Shown in pieces: positions 1 to 5,040 of a stretch of 5,040 nucleotides of DNA. This DNA comes from Oscillospiraceae bacterium. Lineage in GTDB: Bacteria > Bacillota > Clostridia > Oscillospirales > Oscillospiraceae. The notes beneath the pieces were generated by a model, which saw only the letters and a program-made list of their open reading frames with translations, was not told where the DNA came from and ran no database searches. Position 1 is the first letter of the stretch. Every line of letters begins with the position of its first letter. Made by a program: the position numbers and the translations under genes. The DNA is taken from contig JAFRUW010000195.1 of assembly GCA_017438675.1 (NCBI GenBank), positions 1 to 5,040 on the forward strand, read 5' to 3'.

Positions 1-107
1 AAAAACCAACCCCGGCAAAAGATCGCCCATATAGGTGCATGCATATTTTATATTCATTTTTTAATTCGCAGAATTAAAAAACACCTCAATTTGCCATTTT
101 TCATTAA
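1..107. other. Intergenic stretch with no supported gene
   Basis: No reading frame here shows a ribosome binding site with a credible start, and no frame resembles a known protein C-terminus. Short frames are open at the left edge on both strands, including a plus-strand frame that stops at 32-34 and a minus-strand ATG at 30-28 that lacks a Shine-Dalgarno sequence. None can be supported from so little sequence. The stretch contains the palindrome TGCATGCA (36-43) and the AT-rich inverted repeat listed separately. Confidence 0.4.
57..81. repeat. Perfect AT-rich inverted repeat
   Basis: An 11-base arm (57-67, TTTTTTAATTC) is followed by a 3-base spacer (GCA) and its exact reverse complement (71-81). 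As RNA it would form a weak AU-rich hairpin on either strand. It lies about 25 bases beyond the glnS terminator hairpin. Each arm carries six A or six T at its outer end, so a transcript from either side would meet a short U-run, but the stem lacks the GC content of a normal terminator. It could be a back-up bidirectional terminator, a protein-binding palindrome or chance in AT-rich DNA. The function is unknown. Confidence 0.45.
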
Positions 108-146
108 AAGGGGCTGTAGCGATTTTGTATTTCGCTGCAGCCCCTT
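104..146 (-). terminator. Rho-independent terminator of glnS
   Basis: Read on the minus strand, the hairpin starts 11 bases after the glnS stop codon. It has a 15-bp stem with a single internal C-A mismatch (arms 132-146 and 108-122, core GGGGCTG) around a 9-base loop (123-131). It is followed on the minus strand by only four T (109-106) and then AATG, so the U-tract is weak although the stem is strong. On the plus strand the hairpin is followed by GATTTATTTACT, which is a poor U-tract, so it mainly serves glnS. Confidence 0.8.
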
Positions 147-157
147 GATTTATTTAC

Positions 158-1837
158 TCATTTTTTAAAGCTGTCCTTCAGGCTGACCGCTCTGTTGAAA
201 ACCAGATGGCCGGGCTCGGAATGCTTGCTGTCCACGGCGAAGTAGCCCATTCTCAAAAACTGGAAGCTCATGGGAGCCACAGCGTCCTTCAGGGCGCTTT
301 CCACCTTGCAGCCCTTGAGGATCTCAAGGGAATTGGGGTTCAGGCACTCAAGATAATCCTTGTCGCTGCCGTCGGGGTCGGGATCGCTGAACAGGTTGTC
401 GTAGAGCCTGATCTCGGCGTCGAGACAGTTGTCGGCGTCCACCCAGTGGATGGTGCCGCGGACCTTGCGCCCGTCGGGGGTGTTGCCGCCACGGGTCTCG
501 GGGTCGTACTCGCACAGCACCTCGGTGACGTTGCCCTTCTCGTCCTTGACGCAGCCGGTGCACTTCACAACGTAGGCGCCCTTGAGACGGACCTCGTTGC
601 CGGGGTAGAGCCTGTTGTACTTCTTCACCGGCTCCTCCATGAAGTCGTCGGCCTCGATCCACAGGTTCCTTGAGAAGGTCACGGGATGGGTGCCGCTTTC
701 GGGATCAACGGGGTTGTTCTCCACGTCGAAGGTCTCGGAGCCCTCGGGGTAGTTGGTCACCGTGAGCTTTACCGGGCGGAGGACCGCCATGCGCCTCGGC
801 GCGTGGGCGTTCAGATCCTCTCTCAGGCAGCTCTCAAGGAAGCCGTACTCCACGGTGCTGGGGGCCTTGGCAACGCCGATCCTGTCGCAGAAATTGCGGA
901 TGGACTGGGGCGTGTAGCCTCTCCGCCTCAGACCGCAGAGGGTGGGCATACGGGGATCGTCCCAGCCGGAGACGTACTTTTCCTCCACCAGCTTGCGGAG
1001 CTTCCGTTTGCTCATGACGGTGTAGTTGATGCCAAGGCGGGCAAACTCGATCTGCCGGGGTTTACTGGGAACGTCGGTGTTCTCGATGACCCAGTTGTAA
1101 AGCGGCCTGTGATCCTCGTACTCAAGGGAGCACAGGGAGTGGGTGATGCCCTCCAGAGCGTCCGGAATGGGATGGGCGAAGTCGTACATTGGGTAGATGC
1201 ACCATCTGTTGCCCTGACGGTGATGGTGGGCGTACTTTATGCGGTAGAGGACCGGGTCACGCATGTTGAAGTTGCCGCTGGCAAGGTCGATCTTTGCGCG
1301 GAGGGTCATTTTGCCCTCGCCGAATTCGCCCTTTCTCATGCGGCGGAAGAGGTCAAGGCTCTCCTCGATGGGCCTGTCACGGTAGGGGCTTGTGGCGGGA
1401 ATGCCCACGTCGCCCCTGCGCTCCTTGAATTCCTCGGGGCTCAGCTCGCATACGTAGGCCAGACCCTTCTTTATAAGGCCCTCAGCCAGCTCGTAAGTCT
1501 GCTCAAAATAGTCGCTGCCGTAGAAGAAGCGGTCGTCCCAGTCGAAGCCCAGCCACCTGATGTCCTCCTGAATGGCGTCAACATACTCCACGTCCTCCTT
1601 TGTGGGGTTGGTATCGTCCATTCTCAGGTTGCAGATGCCGCCGAACTTTTCCGCGGTGCCGAAATCAATGATAAGGGCCTTGCAGTGGCCGATATGCAGG
1701 TAGCCGTTGGGTTCCGGCGGGAATCGGGTGTGGACACGCATGCCCTCAAACTGACCGCCGGGGCCTATGTCCTCCGCCACGAAATTGTGAATGAAATTGC
1801 TGTTTTCATATACAGGTGTGCTTGCCTCGTTTGCCAT
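158..1837 (-). CDS. glnS: Glutaminyl-tRNA synthetase (GlnRS)
   Basis: A class I aminoacyl-tRNA synthetase that charges tRNA-Gln with glutamine using ATP in the cytoplasm. The product is 559 aa, close to the 554 aa of the E. coli enzyme, and complete. The Rossmann catalytic domain carries RFPPEPNGYLHIGH at about 38-51 (HIGH signature at 48-51), DDTNPTKEDVEYV at 74-86, MRDPVLYRIK at 192-201, YPMYDFAHPIPDALEGITHS at 215-234 and VMSKRKL at 274-280 (the GlnRS form of KMSKS). GWDDPRMPT and GLRRRGYTP follow at 291-310. The C-terminal half is the two-barrel anticodon-binding region, with GTIHWV (461-466) and EIRLYDNLFSDPDP (475-488) matching the GlnRS pattern and not the helical C-terminus of bacterial GluRS. 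The ATG at 1837 was chosen because GlnRS proteins normally start shortly before a SNFI-like motif (here 13-16). An in-frame GTG at 1879 would add 14 residues and has an AAGGA sequence 8 bases upstream, so it remains an alternative. The gene is transcribed alone, divergently from the trp operon. Confidence 0.96.
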   Translation of the reverse strand: MANEASTPVYENSNFIHNFVAEDIGPGGQFEGMRVHTRFPPEPNGYLHIGHCKALIIDFGTAEKFGGICNLRMDDTNPTKEDVEYVDAIQEDIRWLGFDWDDRFFYGSDYFEQTYELAEGLIKKGLAYVCELSPEEFKERRGDVGIPATSPYRDRPIEESLDLFRRMRKGEFGEGKMTLRAKIDLASGNFNMRDPVLYRIKYAHHHRQGNRWCIYPMYDFAHPIPDALEGITHSLCSLEYEDHRPLYNWVIENTDVPSKPRQIEFARLGINYTVMSKRKLRKLVEEKYVSGWDDPRMPTLCGLRRRGYTPQSIRNFCDRIGVAKAPSTVEYGFLESCLREDLNAHAPRRMAVLRPVKLTVTNYPEGSETFDVENNPVDPESGTHPVTFSRNLWIEADDFMEEPVKKYNRLYPGNEVRLKGAYVVKCTGCVKDEKGNVTEVLCEYDPETRGGNTPDGRKVRGTIHWVDADNCLDAEIRLYDNLFSDPDPDGSDKDYLECLNPNSLEILKGCKVESALKDAVAPMSFQFLRMGYFAVDSKHSEPGHLVFNRAVSLKDSFKK

Positions 1838-1841
1838 AAAA

Positions 1842-1868
1842 GCGACGACCTTTCTCCGCGTTGCGCGG
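1842..1868 (-). promoter_or_regulatory. glnS ribosome binding region with adjacent hairpin
   Basis: On the minus strand, AGAAAGG lies 11 bases before the ATG at 1837, a longer spacing than usual. Directly upstream is a perfect 5-bp hairpin, CCGCG-CAA-CGCGG (1856-1868). This could present the ribosome binding site or partly hinder it. The competing GTG start at 1879 has AAGGA at 8 bases, and if that start is used the hairpin lies inside the coding sequence. The sequence alone does not settle the start. Protein family comparison favours the ATG. Confidence 0.4.
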
Positions 1869-1908
1869 TAAAATATCACGGTTTTGATCCTTGTAAAAAT
1901 CGAAAAAT

Positions 1909-1937
1909 ATTATATCAAAGGATAACGGAAAGGTCAA
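1909..1937 (-). promoter_or_regulatory. Sigma-A type promoter of glnS
   Basis: Read on the minus strand, the -35 box is TTGACC (1937-1932), followed by a 17-base spacer and a perfect -10 box TATAAT (1914-1909). Transcription should begin near 1902, giving an untranslated leader of about 65 bases before the ATG at 1837. That leader is too short for a T-box, so glnS appears not to be controlled by tRNA-Gln sensing. Confidence 0.85.
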
Positions 1938-2008
1938 GAGAAGGGGAAGGATTCTGTTTGCAGCCGCAGTATGTTTAAGCAGGCGCAGAAAAATTTCATT
2001 TGGGCCTA

Positions 2009-2037
2009 TTGACTTTTGACCTGTTTTGTGCCATAAT
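2009..2037 (+). promoter_or_regulatory. Sigma-A type promoter of the trp operon
   Basis: The -35 box TTGACT (2009-2014) is separated by exactly 17 bases from the -10 box CATAAT (2032-2037). A TG dinucleotide one base upstream of the -10 box (2029-2030) makes it an extended -10 promoter. A second TTGACC at 2016-2021 is only 10 bases from the -10 box and is unlikely to be used. An A/T-rich patch at 1988-2000 lies upstream. Transcription should start near 2044, shortly before the T-box leader. Confidence 0.8.
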
Positions 2038-2287
2038 GTGAAAAACTTAATCCAAACCGTTGACGCGGAGATAACGGCAATGATGCCTTTACAGAGAGCC
2101 TGCGATGCTGAGAATCAGGTAAGAAACAAGTTGTCATGTAAACGATGGATAAACCGTTTACTGAAATGGACCGCTGAGGGCGCAGTCAAAGGCGCGTTTT
2201 TGCGCCGAGTATTCTGCGACGTTGCAGGCAGACGTTATTTGCCGGGGATATGTTTGTATCCTGACAAGCGCACGGGGGAACCGTGAA

Positions 2288-2326
2288 TCAAGGTGGCACC
2301 GCGGATAAATGTTTATTCGTCCTTGA
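2288..2326 (+). promoter_or_regulatory. T-box antiterminator helix
   Basis: TCAAGG (2288-2293) pairs with CCTTGA (2321-2326). The 7-base bulge TGGCACC (2294-2300) follows, and then a helix of GCGGATAAA (2301-2309) with TTTATTCGT (2312-2320, with G-U pairs at two positions; the tip probably opens to a larger loop). This is the classic antiterminator that the acceptor end of uncharged tRNA stabilises. Its 3' strand, CCTTGA, is also the base of the terminator stem, so the two structures exclude each other. Confidence 0.9.
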
Positions 2327-2355
2327 CAGAAGAGGCTTTCTGTCAGGGATTTTTT
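2320..2355 (+). terminator. T-box regulated intrinsic terminator
   Basis: A 12-bp stem (2320-2331 with 2338-2349, containing one G-U pair) encloses a 6-base loop (GAGGCT, 2332-2337) and is followed directly by six T (2350-2355). It ends transcription of the trp leader when tRNA-Trp is charged and the antiterminator is not stabilised. Confidence 0.93.
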
Positions 2356-2360
2356 ATTAG

Positions 2361-2391
2361 CTCCTTTGGCAGAGAGTCAAGGGAGTTTTTT
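2361..2391 (+). terminator. Second terminator-like hairpin before trpE
   Basis: CTCCTTTGG (2361-2369) pairs with TCAAGGGAG (2377-2385) over 9 bp, including two G-U pairs, with a 7-base loop (CAGAGAG). Six T follow (2386-2391), then ATTTT. It lies after the T-box terminator and 20 bases before the trpE start, so every transcript that escapes the first terminator must cross it. By shape it is an intrinsic terminator. Whether it terminates in the cell is not known from sequence. Confidence 0.65.
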
Positions 2392-2411
2392 ATTTTATTG
2401 GAGGGAGAACC

Positions 2412-3890
2412 ATGAAAACAACACCTGAATTTGCCGATGTGGAAATGATCGCCGCTTCCGGCAAGTACGACGTGCTCCCCGTGAGCTGTGAGATCCTGTC
2501 GGACTTCATCACCCCCATCGAGGCCATGCGGATACTGAAAAACGTATCGAAGCACTGCTACATGCTGGAGTCCGCCCAGGCGGACGAGACCTGGGGCAGA
2601 TACACCTTCCTGGGATTTGACCCCACCATGGAGATCACCTGCATAGGCGGCACCATGAACGGCGTTCTGGACGCCGGAAGAATGAAATACGTGACGGGCA
2701 ATCCGTCGAGCTACCTCAGAGAGGTGCTGTCCAAATACAGAAGTCCCCGATTTGAAAACCTGCCGCCCTTTACCGGGGGACTGGTGGGATACTTCTCCTT
2801 CGACTATCTGGGGTACAGCGAGCCAAGTGTCCGGAACAACGCCCTTGACACCGAAAACTTCAAGGACGTGGATCTCATGCTCTTTGACAAGGTCATCGCC
2901 TTCGACAATATCCGTCAGAAGATAATTCTCATCGTAAACATGCGGCTTGACGAACCGGAGACAAACTACAACAAGGCGGTGTGGGAGCTGCGGCAGTTGA
3001 GAGACCTGCTTCGAAACGGGGAAAAGAAAAACGAGCCCGGCGGCAGGCTTATGGGAGAGGTGACGCCCCTGTTCGATAAGGAACAGTTCTGCGCCATGGT
3101 GGAAAAGGCGAAAAAGCACATTTTCGAGGGCGACATATTCCAGATCGTGCTTTCCAATCGTCTGAGCGCCCCATTTGAGGGCAGCCTCTTAAACACATAC
3201 CGGGTGCTCCGCACCATTAACCCCTCGCCCTACATGTTCTATTTCTCCGGCACCGATGTGGAGGTGGCAGGCGCCTCACCGGAAACGCTGGTGAAGCTGG
3301 AAAACGGCGTGCTCCACACCTTCCCCCTGGCGGGCACAAGACCGAGAGGGAAGACCGCCGAGGAGGATGCTGCCCTGGAAAAGGAGCTGCTGGCGGACGA
3401 AAAGGAGCTGGCGGAGCACGATATGCTGGTCGATCTTGGGCGAAACGATCTGGGTAAGATCAGCAAATTCGGTTCGGTACAGGTTGAGAAGCTGCACTTC
3501 ATCGAGCGTTATTCCCACGTAATGCACATCGGCTCCACGGTGCGGTCGGAGATCGACGAGGGCAAGGACGCCCTGGACGCCATCGAGGCGGTGCTCCCGG
3601 CGGGAACCCTTTCCGGCGCGCCGAAAATCAGGGCGTGCCAGCTCATTGCGGAGCTGGAGAACAACAAGCGGGGCATTTACGGCGGCGCCATCGGGTATAT
3701 CGATTTCTCCGGGAATATGGACACCTGCATCGCCATCCGCATCGCATATAAGAAAAACGGAAAGGTGTTCGTCAGGAGCGGGGCGGGCATCGTGGCCGAT
3801 TCCGTCCCGGAAAAGGAGTACGAAGAGTGCCTGAACAAGGCAAAAGCCTCTCTCAGAGCGCTGGAGATAGCCCAGGAGGAAGACTTATGA
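2412..3890 (+). CDS. trpE: Anthranilate synthase component I
   Basis: The 492-aa chorismate-binding subunit converts chorismate to anthranilate and pyruvate using ammonia supplied by the TrpG subunit, the first committed step of tryptophan synthesis in the cytoplasm. The N-terminal domain carries MLESA at 51-55, corresponding to the LLES motif of the tryptophan feedback site in this family, followed by WGRYTFLGFDP (61-71). The catalytic domain shows DIFQIVLSNR (241-250), NPSPYMFY (270-277), AGASPE (286-291), PLAGTRPRG (305-313), EHDMLVDLGRND (335-346), PAGTLSGAPK (396-405), GIYGGAIGY (421-429) and RSGAGIVADS (455-464), all hallmarks of an intact enzyme. The length is typical. The ATG at 2412 has GGAGG at 2400-2404, seven bases upstream. 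The gene is first in the operon, behind the T-box, and overlaps trpG by four bases. PabB (aminodeoxychorismate synthase) is the main alternative, but the trp T-box, LES motif and trpD downstream favour TrpE. Confidence 0.97.
   Translation: MKTTPEFADVEMIAASGKYDVLPVSCEILSDFITPIEAMRILKNVSKHCYMLESAQADETWGRYTFLGFDPTMEITCIGGTMNGVLDAGRMKYVTGNPSSYLREVLSKYRSPRFENLPPFTGGLVGYFSFDYLGYSEPSVRNNALDTENFKDVDLMLFDKVIAFDNIRQKIILIVNMRLDEPETNYNKAVWELRQLRDLLRNGEKKNEPGGRLMGEVTPLFDKEQFCAMVEKAKKHIFEGDIFQIVLSNRLSAPFEGSLLNTYRVLRTINPSPYMFYFSGTDVEVAGASPETLVKLENGVLHTFPLAGTRPRGKTAEEDAALEKELLADEKELAEHDMLVDLGRNDLGKISKFGSVQVEKLHFIERYSHVMHIGSTVRSEIDEGKDALDAIEAVLPAGTLSGAPKIRACQLIAELENNKRGIYGGAIGYIDFSGNMDTCIAIRIAYKKNGKVFVRSGAGIVADSVPEKEYEECLNKAKASLRALEIAQEEDL
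3874..3889 (+). promoter_or_regulatory. trpG ribosome binding site and ATGA overlap
   Basis: AGGAGGA (3874-3880) lies inside the last codons of trpE, with AGGAGG ending seven bases before the trpG ATG at 3887. The ATG overlaps the trpE TGA stop as ATGA (3887-3890). This decides the trpG start: the upstream in-frame ATG at 3827 would add 20 residues unlike the family. The overlap suggests translational coupling, which fits the need for matched amounts of the two subunits. Confidence 0.85.
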
Positions 3891-4456
3891 TTCTGCTTAT
3901 AGACAATTACGACAGCTTTTCCTACAACCTCTATCAGCTCATCGGCGAGATCCGGCCGGATTTACGGGTCATCCGCAACGATGAGATGACGGTGGAGGAG
4001 ATAGGGGAGCTCAGGCCCGATCGGATAATCATATCCCCGGGCCCCGGCAGACCGGAAAACGCCGGGGTGATAATCGAGGCCGCCCGGACCCTGGGGAAAA
4101 CCATCCCCACACTGGGCGTGTGCCTCGGCCACCAGGCCATCTGCGCCGCCTTCGGAGCCACGGTCACCTACGCGAAAAGGCTCATGCACGGGAAACAGTC
4201 GGAGGTAAAATTTTCAGAGGGGTGTCCGATTTTTAAGGGCTGCCCCGTTACAGCCCCGGTTGCCCGGTACCATTCCCTGGCGGCGGACGCGGATACCATA
4301 CCGGAGGAGCTTAAAGTAACCGCCGTCACCGCCGACGGGGAGGTAATGGCGGTACAGCACAGGGATTATCCCATCTTCGGCCTGCAGTTCCACCAGGAAT
4401 CAATCCTGACACCACACGGAAAGACAATGCTGAATAACTTTATAAAGGAGATATAA
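3887..4456 (+). CDS. trpG: Anthranilate synthase component II (glutamine amidotransferase)
   Basis: This 189-aa class I glutamine amidotransferase hydrolyses glutamine and passes ammonia to TrpE. The start MILLIDNYDSFSYNL matches the family. PGPGRP (51-56) precedes the nucleophile elbow GVCLGHQ (77-83) with catalytic Cys79, ARYHSL is at 126-131, and the catalytic His169 and Glu171 sit in FHQES (168-172). The family consensus there is FHPES, so Pro is replaced by Gln while both catalytic residues remain. The protein has the usual length for a free-standing TrpG, with no fusion to TrpE or TrpD. In many bacteria the same subunit also serves PabB for folate synthesis, so a dual role is possible. 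The strong ribosome binding site and the four-base overlap with trpE indicate coupled expression. The stop codon is two bases before trpD. Confidence 0.96.
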   Translation: MILLIDNYDSFSYNLYQLIGEIRPDLRVIRNDEMTVEEIGELRPDRIIISPGPGRPENAGVIIEAARTLGKTIPTLGVCLGHQAICAAFGATVTYAKRLMHGKQSEVKFSEGCPIFKGCPVTAPVARYHSLAADADTIPEELKVTAVTADGEVMAVQHRDYPIFGLQFHQESILTPHGKTMLNNFIKEI

Positions 4457-4458
4457 CA

Positions 4459-5040
4459 ATGATCAAGGAAGCAATCGTAAAGATAGTAAACAAGGAAGAC
4501 CTCACCTACGACGAGGCCTACACCGTCATGAACGAAATAATGAGCGGCGAGACCACCGCCACCCAGAACGCCGCCTTCCTCGCCGCCCTTTCCACCAAAA
4601 GCGCCAGAGCCGAGACAACGGACGAGATCGCGGGATGCGCCGCCGCCATGAGGGACCACGCAACAAAGGTGGAAACCGGCATGGAGCTTCTTGAGATCGT
4701 GGGAACAGGGGGCGACAACGCCCGCAGCTTCAATATCTCCACCACCTCCGCACTGGTTGCGGCGGCGGCGGGGATCAAAGTGGGAAAACACGGCAACAGG
4801 GCCGCGTCCTCCCAGTGCGGTACGGCGGACTGCCTTGAGGCCCTGGGTGTAAACATCCGACAGAGCCCCGCGAGATGCGTGGAGCTTTTAAACGAGGCGG
4901 GCATGTGCTTCTTTTTCGCGCAGAAATACCATACCTCCATGAAATATGTGGGCGCGATCCGGAAGGAGCTGGGCTTCCGCACCGTGTTCAACATCCTCGG
5001 CCCGCTGACGAACCCCGCCAGCCCCTCCATGCAGCTCCTG
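4459..5040 (+). CDS. trpD: Anthranilate phosphoribosyltransferase, N-terminal part (cut by window edge)
   Basis: The reading frame is open to the last base of the window and gives the first 194 residues of a protein that is normally about 340 aa. The enzyme transfers phosphoribosyl from PRPP to anthranilate, the second step of the tryptophan branch. The N-terminal helical domain (about 1-70) is followed by the PRPP-binding GTGGD (82-86), NIST (92-95) and KHGNR (110-114), then SSQCGTADCLEALG (117-130), MKYVG (161-165) and FNILGPLTNP (177-186). These are the diagnostic motifs of TrpD. The family usually has Ser or Ala around the GTAD segment, and the two Cys residues here (120, 125) are a mild variation. 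The ATG has AAGGAG at 4445-4450, eight bases upstream, within the end of trpG. The gene is part of the trpE-trpG-trpD operon, and the remaining trp genes are probably further right. Confidence 0.96.
   Translation, partial: MIKEAIVKIVNKEDLTYDEAYTVMNEIMSGETTATQNAAFLAALSTKSARAETTDEIAGCAAAMRDHATKVETGMELLEIVGTGGDNARSFNISTTSALVAAAAGIKVGKHGNRAASSQCGTADCLEALGVNIRQSPARCVELLNEAGMCFFFAQKYHTSMKYVGAIRKELGFRTVFNILGPLTNPASPSMQLL

Larger units (their letters stand above)
2050..2356 (+). ncRNA. T-box riboswitch, tRNA-Trp responsive, trp operon leader
   Basis: A cis-acting leader that reads the charging state of tRNA-Trp and controls readthrough into trpE. The basal stem I pairs TTGAC+GCG (2060-2067) with CGC-A-GTCAA (2181-2189), and an upper segment pairs AACGG (2073-2077) with CCGTT (2154-2158). 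The distal part has AGAGAG followed by a CCTG/CAGG stem. The specifier is TGG at 2167-2169 in the context GAA-A-TGG-ACC. Downstream hairpins lie at 2191-2206 (GGCGCG/TGCGCC), 2246-2261 (GGATA/TATCC) and 2271-2285 (CACGG/CCGTG). The conserved T-box AAGGTGGCACCGCGG is at 2290-2304. Its TGGC bulge would pair with a GCCA tRNA end, and G is the usual discriminator base of bacterial tRNA-Trp, in agreement with the specifier and with the downstream trp genes. There is one base between GAA and TGG; reading ATG instead would imply Met, which the discriminator and operon argue against. Confidence 0.95.

Noticed and set aside
1..30. Minus-strand ATG at 30-28 as the start of a left-hand gene
   Set aside because: No Shine-Dalgarno sequence precedes it and only about ten codons are visible, with no recognisable protein similarity.
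686..1978. Long plus-strand open frame (430 codons) opposite glnS
   Set aside because: It is antisense to a clearly conserved GlnRS, its composition reflects GC-rich codon bias on the opposite strand, it runs through the glnS promoter, and it resembles no known protein.
2016..2037. TTGACC at 2016-2021 as the trp -35 box
   Set aside because: It is only 10 bases from CATAAT, whereas TTGACT at 2009-2014 has the ideal 17-base spacing.
2026..2286. An 86-codon plus-strand open frame in the trp leader
   Set aside because: It begins upstream of the -10 box, has no ribosome binding site, lacks a run of Trp codons that would mark a leader peptide, and lies wholly within T-box structure.
2343..3119. 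Minus-strand open frame of 258 codons opposite trpE
   Set aside because: It is antisense to conserved TrpE coding sequence and runs into the T-box terminator, so it is a shadow of the real gene.
3827..3886. Upstream ATG giving trpG 20 extra residues
   Set aside because: The ATG at 3887 has AGGAGG seven bases upstream and gives the standard MILLIDNYDSF start. The extra residues are trpE sequence read in another frame.
4366..5030. Two minus-strand open frames opposite the trpG end and trpD
   Set aside because: The plus strand here encodes unmistakable TrpD motifs (GTGGD, KHGNR). The minus frames are antisense shadows.

Overview
This window is a bacterial chromosomal fragment, most likely from a Gram-positive Firmicute of class Clostridia (an Oscillospiraceae/Ruminococcus-like organism is my best guess). 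The reasons are strong AGGAGG-type ribosome binding sites, sigma-A type promoters, and a tRNA-sensing T-box leader in front of tryptophan genes, an arrangement typical of Firmicutes. The taxonomic call is inference. Coding regions are GC-rich and the intergenic DNA is AT-rich.

Layout from left to right. Positions 1-157 hold no convincing gene. They contain a perfect AT-rich inverted repeat (57-81) and a GC-rich hairpin (108-146) that serves as the glnS terminator on the minus strand. The minus strand from 1837 down to 158 encodes a complete glutaminyl-tRNA synthetase (glnS), expressed from a near-consensus promoter at 1909-1937. A divergent intergenic region follows. A plus-strand promoter (2009-2037) drives a leader RNA containing a complete T-box riboswitch with a Trp (UGG) specifier, mutually exclusive antiterminator and terminator, and then a second terminator-like hairpin just before the first gene. 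The plus strand then carries trpE (2412-3890), trpG (3887-4456) and the 5' part of trpD (4459-5040, running off the window).

How the genes work together. TrpE and TrpG form anthranilate synthase, which makes anthranilate from chorismate and glutamine. TrpD attaches phosphoribosyl to anthranilate. The genes overlap or are spaced by two bases, so they form one operon. Uncharged tRNA-Trp should stabilise the T-box antiterminator and permit transcription, and feedback inhibition of TrpE by tryptophan is expected from the family.

I found no sign of a previously undescribed system. All the protein genes belong to well-known families. The part most worth a second look is the trp leader: a single T-box followed by a second intrinsic-terminator-like hairpin whose arms can also pair with the T-box switching segment and with the trpE ribosome binding site.
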